The translations under genes were made by a program, and so were the position numbers. From the NCBI GenBank assembly GCA_001796355.1, contig MGMG01000061.1, positions 1 through 43,669 of the forward strand: a DNA stretch of 43,669 bases, in the 5' to 3' direction. The stretch's first letter is position 1. Each line of letters starts with the position of its first letter. Below are positions 26,041 through 33,044 of the stretch, in pieces. The stretch is from Chloroflexi bacterium GWB2_54_36 (GTDB lineage Bacteria > Chloroflexota > Anaerolineae > Anaerolineales > Anaerolineaceae). The notes beneath the pieces are model-generated. The model ran no database searches, was not told where the DNA came from, and saw only the letters and a program-made list of their open reading frames with translations.

Positions 26041-26844
26041 CTATTGGATTACAATCCCGCTCAAATTTTCAGCGGGCTGCGGATATTGCATGTTCAATTT
26101 CTTCAGCGCATCGACCAGCACACTGGCAATAACCAGGTTGCGGTACCATTTTTTGTTGGCCGGTACAATGTACCAGGGTGCCTCGACCGTGCTGGTTTTA
26201 TTGAATGCGTCCTCATAAGCCTCGGTATATTTATCCCAAAGGGTTCGTTCCTTCAAATCGCCGGGGTTGAATTTCCAGGTCTTGGTCGGGTCATCCAAAC
26301 GCGCCTGCAGGCGTTCTTTTTGTTCATCCAGATCTATGTGCAGGAAGAACTTTAGAATGATCGTTCCTTCCTGAACCAGGTGCCGTTCGAATTCCCGGAT
26401 CTGGTCGTAGCGCTTTTTCCAAACCAGCTCGGGCACCAGTTCATGAACGCGCACTACCAATACGTCCTCATAATGGCTGCGGTTGAAAATGACAATTTCG
26501 CCTTTGGCGGGAGTTTGCTTGTGGATACGCCATAAATAGTCGTGATCCAACTCCTCGGGGGTGGGCACCTTGAAGCTGGCGACCCGCACTCCCTGCGGGT
26601 TGACGCCTTCGAAAACGTGCCGGATGACCCCGTCCTTGCCGCTAGTGTCCAGCCCTTGCAGCACAACCAGGACACGGTGCTTGTGTTCGGCGTACAGGAG
26701 TTCCTGGAGTTTCTCCAATTCCTGATTCAGCTCGCCAAGCAGTTCCAGTCCCTCGTCTTTTTCGCCGTCAAATTTGCCGGTGTCGCCTGGGTCGACGTCC
26801 TTCAACCGGATTTTTTCGTCTTCTTTGACGCGATAACGCTCCAT
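26041..26844 (-). CDS. ppk2: Polyphosphate kinase 2 family protein
   Basis: A 267-residue, single-domain PPK2 that should transfer phosphate from polyphosphate to ADP, GDP or a nucleoside monophosphate. The P-loop is GLDTSGKDG (residues 64-72), followed by FEGVNPQGVRVASFKVPTPE, HDYLWRIHK and the lid segment FNRSHYEDVLVVRVHELVP with catalytic arginine and acidic residues. The C-terminal WYIVPANKKWYRNLVI is typical. GGAGG lies 6 bases before the ATG at 26844; the 59 in-frame codons upstream are read from a dispersed repeat. Together with ppk1 it completes a polyphosphate cycle. The class (AMP- or ADP-preferring) is not settled by eye. Confidence 0.95.
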   Translation of the reverse strand: MERYRVKEDEKIRLKDVDPGDTGKFDGEKDEGLELLGELNQELEKLQELLYAEHKHRVLVVLQGLDTSGKDGVIRHVFEGVNPQGVRVASFKVPTPEELDHDYLWRIHKQTPAKGEIVIFNRSHYEDVLVVRVHELVPELVWKKRYDQIREFERHLVQEGTIILKFFLHIDLDEQKERLQARLDDPTKTWKFNPGDLKERTLWDKYTEAYEDAFNKTSTVEAPWYIVPANKKWYRNLVIASVLVDALKKLNMQYPQPAENLSGIVIQ

Positions 26845-26924
26845 GCAGCACCTCCCTGATGGCTTAATGGGTACGGTTGGATTATAACCCGGGCCAGACA
26901 ACGAATGCATAGGCTTGAGCAAAC

Positions 26925-27012
26925 CGAAATTTGTCCTACATGTAGGGTAAGCTTCAGCTTGCCCAATCGCCAACCTGTTGGCTGGCACTGGACAAACTAA
27001 AGTTTGTCCTAC
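26925..27012. repeat. Composite dispersed repeat upstream of ppk2
   Basis: Contains AAATTTGTCCTAC, GGGTAAGCTTCAGCTTGCCC (palindromic) and a perfect inverted repeat GGACAAACT-AA-AGTTTGTCC (26990-27009). Related hairpin units occur after the tRNA-Arg gene. Confidence 0.75.
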
Positions 27013-27026
27013 TGTTGCCAAACTGC

Positions 27027-27635
27027 TTAACTTAAATCCTGGCGGCCGGCGAGCGCCCGCAGCAGGGTGTTCTGATCGGCGTATTCCAGGTCACCGCCAA
27101 CCGGAAGGCCGCGCGCCAGGCGCGTGATGCGCACCCCCGACCCGGCCAGTTGCTGCTGCAAATACAACGCGGTCGCGTCGCCTTCCATGCTCGGGTTGGT
27201 TGCCAGAATAATTTCGCGCACCTTGCCGGTATGGACGCGTTCCAACAGCGGTCTGATTTTTAGATCCTCGGGGCCAATGCCCTCGATGGGCGAAAGCACT
27301 CCATGCAGAACGTGATAACGCCCAAAATATCCGGCGGTGCGCTCCAGTGCCAGCACATCCAGTGGTTCTTCTACCACGCACAGCATGCCTTCGTCGCGCT
27401 TGTCGCTGACGCAAATCTCGCATTTGGGTTGGTCAGAGCGGGTGATGTTAAAACATTCCTCGCACAACCCGGTGGAGGATTTCAATGCAGTCAACGCTTC
27501 TGCCAACGCTAAAGAGATTTCTTCCGGCGCACGCAGCAGGAAAAATGTCAGGCGCGAGGCCGTTTTGGGGCCAATGCCGGGTAGGCGTTCCAGCGCCAAT
27601 GTTAGATTTTCAATCGGTTCCGGCATCACTGGCAT
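27027..27635 (-). CDS. recR: Recombination protein RecR
   Basis: RecR works with RecF and RecO to load RecA on gapped DNA. The 202 residues contain the helix-hairpin-helix LPGIGPKTASRLTFF, the four-cysteine zinc finger CEECFNIT..CEIC and a Toprim domain (LCVVEEPLDVLALERTAGY, EIILATNPSMEGDATALYL, RLARGLPVGGDLEYADQNTL). It lies 19 bp after ybaB in the conserved dnaX-ybaB-recR order. The start at 27635 has AGGCGAG upstream; a second ATG 3 codons later is possible. Confidence 0.96.
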   Translation of the reverse strand: MPVMPEPIENLTLALERLPGIGPKTASRLTFFLLRAPEEISLALAEALTALKSSTGLCEECFNITRSDQPKCEICVSDKRDEGMLCVVEEPLDVLALERTAGYFGRYHVLHGVLSPIEGIGPEDLKIRPLLERVHTGKVREIILATNPSMEGDATALYLQQQLAGSGVRITRLARGLPVGGDLEYADQNTLLRALAGRQDLS

Positions 27636-27654
27636 GAAATCGCTCGCCTTTGGT

Positions 27655-28002
27655 TTACAGTCCCAACCCGGATAAGCCGCCTGCCAGCGGGCCCATGCGG
27701 TCTTCTGCCAGCTTGCGGGATTGGTCCAGCGCCAGGTTGACGCCGCTCAAAATCAGGTCCTGCAGCATTTCCGCATCGGTATCCTTGAGTAGGTCGGGGT
27801 CGATTTCGATCCCTTTGCAGACTTGCGCGCCGGTCATGGTCACTTTAACCGCGCCGCCGCCAACCGTAGCGGTCACAGTTTCCTCTGCCAGCGCTGCCTG
27901 GGTGGCTTCCATTTGCTCCTGCAGTTTTTTGATCTGCGACATCATCCCGCCGCCGCCCATGCCACCTGCCATACCGCGGCCAATTCCTCGACCTTTTGCC
28001 AT
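27655..28002 (-). CDS. ybaB: YbaB/EbfC nucleoid-associated protein
   Basis: A 115-residue DNA-binding dimer subunit of the YbaB/EbfC family, usually between dnaX and recR as here. The N-terminus is rich in Gly and Met (GRGMAGGMGGGGMM), followed by the conserved helix SQIKKLQEQMEATQAALAEE and the core VTMTGAQVCKGIEIDPDLL. GAGG lies 5 bases before the ATG. It is likely co-transcribed with its neighbours. Confidence 0.93.
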   Translation of the reverse strand: MAKGRGIGRGMAGGMGGGGMMSQIKKLQEQMEATQAALAEETVTATVGGGAVKVTMTGAQVCKGIEIDPDLLKDTDAEMLQDLILSGVNLALDQSRKLAEDRMGPLAGGLSGLGL

Positions 28003-28067
28003 ATTATCCTCAAATATCCCTTATTGGATGTTATGCTGCGCCCGGCTGGTTGGATTTGCGAGGGCAG

Positions 28068-29708
28068 TTATTCTTTCTGGACTATTTTACCACCCAGGTT
28101 GAGCGCAGCATTGACCATTCCGTCCGCATCGACGTCCGAGTTGGACTGCATCTGCCCGCCTTTGGTGGTGGCATCGATACAAGTTACCGGAATATCCCAG
28201 CCAAGCACCTGTTTAACGGCGCTGGTGACGATCTGCAGATTATCATCCTTTTCCATTTTGGCTTTCAAAACCGGACTGCCAAAGCTCAACTGCAGCACGC
28301 CTTCGCGCAGCTCGACCGATTTACACGAATTCAGCAGCGCCTCGATCATGGGTTGTTTACGTTTGACTACTGCCCGAATTTTTGCCCAGTTATCCCGGAT
28401 CCCAGCCGGGGTCGGATGACCTTCAGCGGCGGGTGGATCATCTCCAGCTGCTTCGGCAGCAACCGATCGCGCTGCAGGGCGAGCCTCCTCCGCGTCTGCC
28501 TGAGGCGTTGCTGCTGGGACGGGAGTTTGGGCAGCGGAGGATTCGCTCGCTGGCGGCGTTCGCTTGAGAATGCCTCCTGTCGGCTGGGTAGCGGCAGGTT
28601 GAATTTTCTCGGGTGCAGCCGTTAATTCCTCGCGCCAACCGATGGCGTGCGCCAGGGCTAACTCGAGCGGAAGTCCGGGCTGCCAGCCGGAGCGGACTTC
28701 ACTGGCGGCGCCGTTGAACAGCTTCAGGGTTTCCAACAAATGCTCTTTTTCAAAACTTTGCGCCTGTTTTGCCATAGAGGTGCGCTGCTCGGCGGTTGCG
28801 TCCACCTGGTCGGCGTTGCCCAGGCGCACCAGGAGCAGATTGCGTAGATAGTCCACTACCTGACGGGCGAACTGGCGCGGGTCCGAGCCGCTGTCGAGCG
28901 CGCGGTGGATGCAGACCAGACCGCTTGCAGGGTCGCGTTGTAGGACGGTATCGACCAGTTCAACCACCATCTGACTGGTAGCCGTGCCAAGAACCGTTTG
29001 AGCGGTCTCTAAAGTGATCTGAATGCCGGATGAGGCTAACTGATCGAGCAGAGAAATCGCGTCGCGCATCGAGCCGGTGGCCTGGCGAGCGATGAGGGTC
29101 AGCGCCTCCTCATCGACATTAATTTTTTCCTGCTCAGCCAGTTCTTTCAGGTGGCTGACGATCAGGTGCAGTGGAATGCGGCGGAACTCATGGCGCTGAC
29201 AGCGGGAAAGCACAGTCGCTGGAATTTTGTGAACTTCGGTGGTTGCCAGGATAAATATGGCATGCGGCGGCGGCTCCTCCAGGGTTTTCAACAGCGCATT
29301 GAAGGCAGCCGTCGAGAGCATGTGGACTTCGTCGATAATATAGACCTTGAAACGTCCCTGCGATGGCGAGAAATTGATTTTTTCGCGCAGATCACGCACA
29401 TCATCCACCGAGGTGTTAGAGGCGGCGTCGATCTCGATCAAGTCCAGAAAGCGGCCGTCGTTGACCGCCTGGCAATGGTCGCAATGGTCGCACGGGCGGT
29501 CTTTGAGCTCCTTGGCAAGACAGTTGACGGCTTTGGCCAGCAACCGTGCTGAGGTGGTCTTGCCAGTGCCGCGCGGACCGGCAAACAGGTAAGCATGACC
29601 AACCCGTCCGCCGCGAATTGCGTTTTGGAGGGTTTGTACAACATGTTCCTGCCCGACAACCTGGCCCCATAAATGCGGGCGCCACTTGCGGTAAAGAGCC
29701 TGCGACAT
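28068..29708 (-). CDS. dnaX: DNA polymerase III subunits gamma/tau
   Basis: DnaX is the ATPase of the clamp loader. The 546-residue product has LYRKWRPHLWGQVVGQEHVV, Walker A GPRGTGKTTSARLLAKA, the zinc cysteines in CDHCDHC, IDEVHMLSTAAFNALLKTLEEPP (Walker B) and the sensor ATTEVHKIPATVLSRCQRH. The C-terminal third is Ala/Pro/Glu-rich and ends with a tau-like region. No A-AAA-AAG slippery heptamer for making a short gamma form is evident. The ATG at 29708 follows the DUF1992 stop by 3 bp, so translational coupling is likely. Confidence 0.96.
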   Translation of the reverse strand: MSQALYRKWRPHLWGQVVGQEHVVQTLQNAIRGGRVGHAYLFAGPRGTGKTTSARLLAKAVNCLAKELKDRPCDHCDHCQAVNDGRFLDLIEIDAASNTSVDDVRDLREKINFSPSQGRFKVYIIDEVHMLSTAAFNALLKTLEEPPPHAIFILATTEVHKIPATVLSRCQRHEFRRIPLHLIVSHLKELAEQEKINVDEEALTLIARQATGSMRDAISLLDQLASSGIQITLETAQTVLGTATSQMVVELVDTVLQRDPASGLVCIHRALDSGSDPRQFARQVVDYLRNLLLVRLGNADQVDATAEQRTSMAKQAQSFEKEHLLETLKLFNGAASEVRSGWQPGLPLELALAHAIGWREELTAAPEKIQPAATQPTGGILKRTPPASESSAAQTPVPAATPQADAEEARPAARSVAAEAAGDDPPAAEGHPTPAGIRDNWAKIRAVVKRKQPMIEALLNSCKSVELREGVLQLSFGSPVLKAKMEKDDNLQIVTSAVKQVLGWDIPVTCIDATTKGGQMQSNSDVDADGMVNAALNLGGKIVQKE

Positions 29709-29711
29709 GAA

Positions 29712-30155
29712 TTACCTGCCTTTTGCTGGTGATGATAAGGCGCCGTCCCCGCTTTGGATCGCATCGATCTCGTGGGCTGGGTTGAGTGGTTGGCGGTGAA
29801 ACTGTGGGGAGGGAGCCTCCAAATTGTACTGGAAAATACGTTGGTTTAGGGCGTCGATTCGCTGTTGAAAAACAACTTTTTGCTTTTCCCAAAATTCAAA
29901 ATCGCCGGTTTGCCAGGCGCTGCGGGCAGCAGATCGGGCGCGCTCGACGGCCTCTTCGATTTCTTTGCGCAATTCAAGCCACGGCAGGCTGTAGCCATTA
30001 GAACGCAGCATACTGTAAGCGGTGCGCCATTCGGCCGGTTCGTGCGGGTTCTCGTCAAGCTTGAGCGGCTGGCCTTTGCCCGACAGATTGTCAAAGGCGC
30101 CGTCTTGCATCGCGCGCTTGATAAATTCATCCGCTATTTTGCCAAACAGGCTCAT
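29712..30155 (-). CDS. DUF1992 (DnaJ-homologue subfamily C member 28-like) protein
   Basis: A 147-residue protein with the DUF1992 signature near its N-terminus: GKIADEFIKRAMQDGAFDNLSGKGQPL. This module also occurs in the DNAJC28/YhdN group, although no J domain is present. The rest is helical and ends in a short Pro/Asn tail. It overlaps no gene but sits 3 bp before dnaX and 17 bp after the lamin-tail gene, so it is part of the leftward cluster. The ATG at 30155 was chosen over a TTG 5 codons upstream. Molecular role unknown. Confidence 0.85.
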   Translation of the reverse strand: MSLFGKIADEFIKRAMQDGAFDNLSGKGQPLKLDENPHEPAEWRTAYSMLRSNGYSLPWLELRKEIEEAVERARSAARSAWQTGDFEFWEKQKVVFQQRIDALNQRIFQYNLEAPSPQFHRQPLNPAHEIDAIQSGDGALSSPAKGR

Positions 30156-30172
30156 TTTCGGCGGTCCCAATC

Positions 30173-30688
30173 CTAGGGGATGGTATAGGAAGTGCGTTGA
30201 TTGCTCTGGGAATCATACAGGGTGATGGTATCGCCCGCTTTCCAGGCAGCCGATTCAAGACCCCAGTACAATTCAATGACCGTACTCTGGCCGGCGCGGC
30301 TGTAGAGCCGAACCGACCCGTTTTTATTGAGCGTGAGCGCCGGGAAGGTGTATTTCAGGCCGTTTCCTTCCAACCACCAGCCAGCCAACTGAAGTTCATT
30401 CTCGCCGATGCGCTGCAGTTGCACCGTTTCAGTGGCAAGGTCGCCGGCGCCAATGACCGTCTCGATGCGGATAACCGGCTCGTCCAAAGGCGGAAGCGTG
30501 GGCTGGGCTTGCGGCGTGTTTACGTTTGGATTAATGTTGGAAGCTGCTTGAGTCGCCGGGACATCGCCGCCGGCAGACAACTGCGGATGCTGAACGCGGT
30601 CCCAGACGGCCAGCACGATCAAGGTGACGGCAGCCGAGAGAATGACGTTGATGATCAGGTAAGGAAAGATTCGTTTCCAGAAATTCAT
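30173..30688 (-). CDS. Membrane-anchored lamin-tail-domain protein
   Basis: A 171-residue protein with an N-terminal transmembrane helix (YLIINVILSAAVTLIVLAVW) and an Asn/Thr/Pro-rich linker. The C-terminal 100 residues resemble a bacterial lamin-tail domain (Ig-like): ENELQLAGWWLEGNGLKYTF, PALTLNKNGSVRLYSRAG and IELYWGLESAAWKAGDTITL follow the family's L-x-GW, tL-x-x-g-x-v and W-x-x-GD pattern. Such domains are usually exported and bind surfaces or DNA-associated partners. It is the first gene of the leftward dnaX cluster, an unusual membrane companion for replication genes. Start ATG at 30688; TTG at 30700 is also in frame. Confidence 0.8.
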   Translation of the reverse strand: MNFWKRIFPYLIINVILSAAVTLIVLAVWDRVQHPQLSAGGDVPATQAASNINPNVNTPQAQPTLPPLDEPVIRIETVIGAGDLATETVQLQRIGENELQLAGWWLEGNGLKYTFPALTLNKNGSVRLYSRAGQSTVIELYWGLESAAWKAGDTITLYDSQSNQRTSYTIP

Positions 30689-30762
30689 GCGCGCTCGCAA
30701 TATAAGCCTGACAGGGATGGTTTATTGTGGGACGTCAGCCTGGCACTGGTTGAATAATAGCA

Positions 30763-30780
30763 TATTTTACCGGTAAAATA
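30763..30780. promoter_or_regulatory. 18-bp perfect palindrome between divergent genes
   Basis: TATTTTACCGGTAAAATA lies 32 bp before the NYN gene and 74 bp before the lamin-tail gene start. The length and position suit a dimeric repressor site. No family motif is recognised. Confidence 0.55.
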
Positions 30781-30811
30781 AAATTACGCGCGAGAGGCGC
30801 ATGGAGATGGT

Positions 30812-31297
30812 ATGCCATACATGATCGATGGACACAATTTAATTCCCAAGGTACGCGGGTTAAGTTTGCAGAATCCAGATGATGAACTGGAGCTCATCAA
30901 ACGCTTGCAAACGTTCTGCCGGGTACGCCGCCAAGCAGTTGAAGTTTATTTTGACAAAGCTGCAACCGGCCGCAGCGGGACGACGAATTTTGGAATGGTG
31001 AAAGCTCATTTTGTCCCGCAAAATTCGAACGCCGATACCGCCATCCGGCAAGCGCTCAAACGGCTGGCGCGGAAAGCCCGTAACTGGCAAGTAGTCAGTT
31101 CTGATCGCCAGGTTCAAGCCGAGGCGCGCAGCGCGCATGCAGCAGTCATCACCGCCGAGGAGTTTGCTGCCCAGCTCGAAGAAGCATTAGTTCAGGCAGT
31201 CAAAAGCCCGCCGGGTGGGCAGGGGCTCTCAGCAGAAGAAGTGGACGCCTGGCTGGAGCTTTTCAACCGCGACCGGGATGAGAACGCAGGTCTGTAG
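30812..31297 (+). CDS. NYN-domain endoribonuclease (YacP/Rae1-like)
   Basis: A 161-residue NYN-domain protein. The PIN-like active-site acidic residues appear in MIDGHNLIP (Asp6), VYFDKAAT and NSNADTAIRQ, with VVSSDRQV near the end. Rae1/YacP homologues cleave mRNA on the ribosome or act on rRNA; the role here is inferred by family. A GGAG lies 5 bases before the ATG. The palindrome above may control it. The C-terminal helical tail ends at NRDRDENAGL. Confidence 0.82.
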   Translation: MPYMIDGHNLIPKVRGLSLQNPDDELELIKRLQTFCRVRRQAVEVYFDKAATGRSGTTNFGMVKAHFVPQNSNADTAIRQALKRLARKARNWQVVSSDRQVQAEARSAHAAVITAEEFAAQLEEALVQAVKSPPGGQGLSAEEVDAWLELFNRDRDENAGL

Positions 31298-31412
31298 CCG
31301 AATGAGGAAATTCTTAATTGATTTTAATGATATCTTGACTAATATGGTGTATATTATCCACAAGACACCCCAAATTTTATCGGTATATGGTGTCGGACCA
31401 CTCTAAGCTAAC

Positions 31413-31435
31413 CCAGCATGTCCCCCCCATGTTGG
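31413..31435. repeat. Hairpin with TCCCCCC loop, unit 1
   Basis: CCAGCATG and CATGTTGG arms (one G-T wobble) around TCCCCCC. The loop is identical to that of unit 2, 36 bp away. Confidence 0.7.
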
Positions 31436-31471
31436 CAAAAAAGCTGAAAGTGGCATTCCCTCCCTGAGGAT

Positions 31472-31500
31472 CGCCAGGCGTGTCCCCCCCACGCCTGGCG
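31472..31500. repeat. Hairpin with TCCCCCC loop, unit 2
   Basis: Perfect 11-bp arms CGCCAGGCGTG and CACGCCTGGCG around TCCCCCC. The arms differ from unit 1 but the RTG-TCCCCCC-CAY core is shared, so compensatory changes keep the stem. The surrounding 416-bp gap has no gene. Confidence 0.75.
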
Positions 31501-31596
31501 GTTCGTTTAATCAGGCTGATCTTTGGGTTTCTTCTAACACAATCGCAGAGGGGCGATCTGGGTAGATCGTCAAAGGTAGCATGATTTGGGGCAGCG

Positions 31597-31653
31597 GGCA
31601 TCTCGATTAGCGCAGATTGCTTCGACCTCTACGAGGTCTCGCAATGACATGCC
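31597..31653. repeat. Dispersed repeat ending GGGCAT/ATGCCC
   Basis: GGGCAT at the left and ATGCCC at the right flank AGATTGCTTCGACCTC-TAC-GAGGTC, which is a perfect 6-bp hairpin, and CTCGCAATGACA. The AGATTGCTTCG..CGCAATGACA pair resembles intergenic repeats common in environmental bacteria. Confidence 0.65.
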
Positions 31654-31671
31654 CTGGTTTGCCAACAATTC

Positions 31672-31700
31672 TTGTAACCTGACCTCTAGGATGCTATAAT
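31672..31700 (+). promoter_or_regulatory. Promoter of the tRNA-Arg gene
   Basis: TTGTAA (31672-31677), a 17-bp spacer and TATAAT (31695-31700). The transcript would begin about 7 bases before the mature tRNA. Confidence 0.75.
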
Positions 31701-31713
31701 CCGTTTGAACCTG

Positions 31714-31787
31714 GCCACTGTAGCTCAAAAGGACAGAGCAAGGCACTCCTAACGCCTAGGTTGGGGGTTCGATTCCCTCCAGTGGCA
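31714..31787 (+). tRNA. tRNA-Arg(CCU)
   Basis: Cloverleaf of 74 bases: acceptor GCCACTG pairs with CAGTGGC, the D arm is GCTC/GAGC, and the anticodon loop CTCCTAA places CCT (31748-31750) at 34-36. The T loop is TTCGATT. The last pair of the anticodon stem is an A-C mismatch. The 3' CCA is not encoded. Confidence 0.95.
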
Positions 31788-31819
31788 CAATGACAATGAA
31801 GTATACGCTGCCTATGTTG

Positions 31820-31860
31820 GGCGAACTTTTAGTTCGCCTGCGAAAATTGAAAATTTGCGC
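31820..31860. repeat. Dispersed hairpin repeat after tRNA-Arg
   Basis: GGCGAACT-TTT-AGTTCGCC is a perfect inverted repeat, followed by an imperfect GCGAAAATT/AAATTTGCGC hairpin. Built like the GGACAAACT unit at 26990. Confidence 0.7.
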
Positions 31861-31899
31861 TACATGTTCAGCGATTTGTTCGTTTTGGGTACGACAGGC

Positions 31900-31943
31900 A
31901 ACAAAAGAGGAATTTGCCTTTACGGAAAAATTCCTCTTTTGTT
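31900..31943. terminator. Bidirectional terminator, long A/T-rich stem
   Basis: AACAAAAGAGGAATTT and AAATTCCTCTTTTGTT form a perfect 16-bp stem around a 12-base loop, ending in TTTTGTTTT. It separates tRNA-Arg (+) from the small acidic gene (-). Confidence 0.85.
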
Positions 31944-31977
31944 TTACATTGTTTGATTTTTACTGTGTAGGCAAAAA

Positions 31978-32337
31978 TTAGACATCCGAATTTTCGTCTT
32001 CATCGTCATCGATGTCGATTTCGATCTCTGTCTCATCATGTTGACGGCGAACCCAAAGCAGCAGCACCTGCCCATCGCCAGTTTCCAGGGAGCGGGCGGC
32101 CATAATGGGGGCGCGTTCTTCCATTCCAATCGGGGTGCGGTAGTGCAGGTAAATGGGTTCCTGTTTGCGCCAGGCGCGGTGGCAGCGTTCGACCAGCGCC
32201 GGACCGTTGAACGTCCGCAGGCGGGTCAGCGATAGGTCATATAAAGCGGGGCCCTCGTTGAGTCCCAGCGCCCAGCCATCATCGATTTCTTCAAAATCGG
32301 GCGGGGGTCCTTCGATAATTGTTATTTTGTCTTCCAT
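31978..32337 (-). CDS. Small acidic protein, function unknown
   Basis: A 119-residue acidic protein without a recognised domain. Its N-terminal half contains PPPDFEEIDDGWALGLNEGP. The middle is an alpha/beta pattern (RLRTFNGPALVERCHRAWRKQ, YLHYRTPI). The end is strongly acidic (EIEIDIDDDEDEN), of the kind that binds metal or mimics nucleic acid. It is convergent with tRNA-Arg and divergent from hsp20. The ATG at 32337 has a GAGG about 13 bases upstream. The long open frame and codon bias support a real gene. Confidence 0.65.
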   Translation of the reverse strand: MEDKITIIEGPPPDFEEIDDGWALGLNEGPALYDLSLTRLRTFNGPALVERCHRAWRKQEPIYLHYRTPIGMEERAPIMAARSLETGDGQVLLLWVRRQHDETEIEIDIDDDEDENSDV

Positions 32338-32449
32338 TTGTTGATTTCAACCTCGGGGCAAAATCATACCACAATATTTTTTGCCGATGCTTTGGCGGAG
32401 GCGGAAATTCATCTTTCATATGAAACACTAATATTTCACTTATCTGACT

Positions 32450-32482
32450 CTTACAGCCGGAGCCTAAAATAAATTCTGTAAG
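32450..32482. promoter_or_regulatory. Inverted repeat CTTACAG-N19-CTGTAAG at the hsp20 promoter
   Basis: Two 7-bp arms flank a TAAAAT (32465-32470) that could be the -10 element. It is neither the CIRCE sequence nor a known heat-shock element, so a different repressor is likely if it is functional. Confidence 0.5.
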
Positions 32483-32541
32483 CAACAAACCCTATTTGTA
32501 CAGCAAATTGTTTAATGACCGATAAGGCAACGGAGGAAACT

Positions 32542-32964
32542 ATGGCTCTATATCTTACAAACCCTTACACCAGAATGATGACTCACCGCCGGATGTTCAA
32601 CCGGATGATGAATGATGAGTGGTTCGGCGATGCTGCCCGCGTGGCTTTCCCGCTGGATGTCAAAGACAATGCCGAGGATTATGAGGTTTCAGCTCTGCTC
32701 CCGGGAGTGGCAGCGGATGATGTGAGCATTCAGGTCGTTGGCGACACCGTGACCATTCAGGGTGAACTGAAAGTCGAATATGACGAGCAGGCCAACTACT
32801 TGCTGCGCGAGCGCCCGGTAGGCCGCTTCATGCGCACCTTGCGCCTGCCTGATCCGGTGGATTCAGCCAAGGTCGAGGCCAGCCTTAAGGACGGCGTTTT
32901 GACCCTGCACATCCCCAAGGCTGAGGAATCTCGACCGAAGACCATCAAAGTCAACGTTAAATAA
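32542..32964 (+). CDS. hsp20: Small heat-shock protein, Hsp20/alpha-crystallin family
   Basis: A 140-residue ATP-independent chaperone that holds unfolding proteins. The alpha-crystallin domain runs from about residue 35 to the end: FPLDVKDNAEDYEVSALLPG, VSIQVVGDTVTIQGEL, YLLRERPVGRFMRTLRLP and the hallmark ASLKDGVLTLHIPKAE. The N-terminal region is Met/Arg-rich. GGAGG lies 5 bases before the ATG. Single gene with a possible dyad operator in its 200-bp upstream region. Confidence 0.95.
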   Translation: MALYLTNPYTRMMTHRRMFNRMMNDEWFGDAARVAFPLDVKDNAEDYEVSALLPGVAADDVSIQVVGDTVTIQGELKVEYDEQANYLLRERPVGRFMRTLRLPDPVDSAKVEASLKDGVLTLHIPKAEESRPKTIKVNVK

Positions 32965-32990
32965 GCATATCTCCTTCTGGGTTTTGGGAT

Positions 32991-33018
32991 GCAAAAGCTG
33001 CAGAAATGCAGCTTTTGC
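32991..33018 (+). terminator. Hairpin after hsp20
   Basis: Perfect 12-bp arms GCAAAAGCTGCA and TGCAGCTTTTGC around a GAAA tetraloop. There is no separate T run after the stem (TTTT lies within it), so termination strength is uncertain. Confidence 0.7.
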
Positions 33019-33032
33019 CATTTAAATGAAGG

Positions 33033-33038
33033 TAAAAT
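33033..33038 (+). promoter_or_regulatory. -10 element of a probably leaderless gene
   Basis: TAAAAT ends 6 bases before the ATG at 33045, with no ribosome binding site. Confidence 0.5.
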
Positions 33039-33044
33039 AGGCCC

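Noticed and set aside
26845..27021. 59-codon extension of PPK2
   Set aside because: It is translated from a dispersed repeat, and GGAGG precedes the ATG at 26844.
28741..28765. Programmed frameshift site in dnaX
   Set aside because: GAAAAAG has one A too few for the A-AAA-AAG heptamer, and no stop codon in the -1 frame was checked as a functional endpoint.
31377..31601. Minus-strand reading frame over the twin hairpins
   Set aside because: It is read through palindromes, has no ribosome binding site and has no plausible protein pattern.
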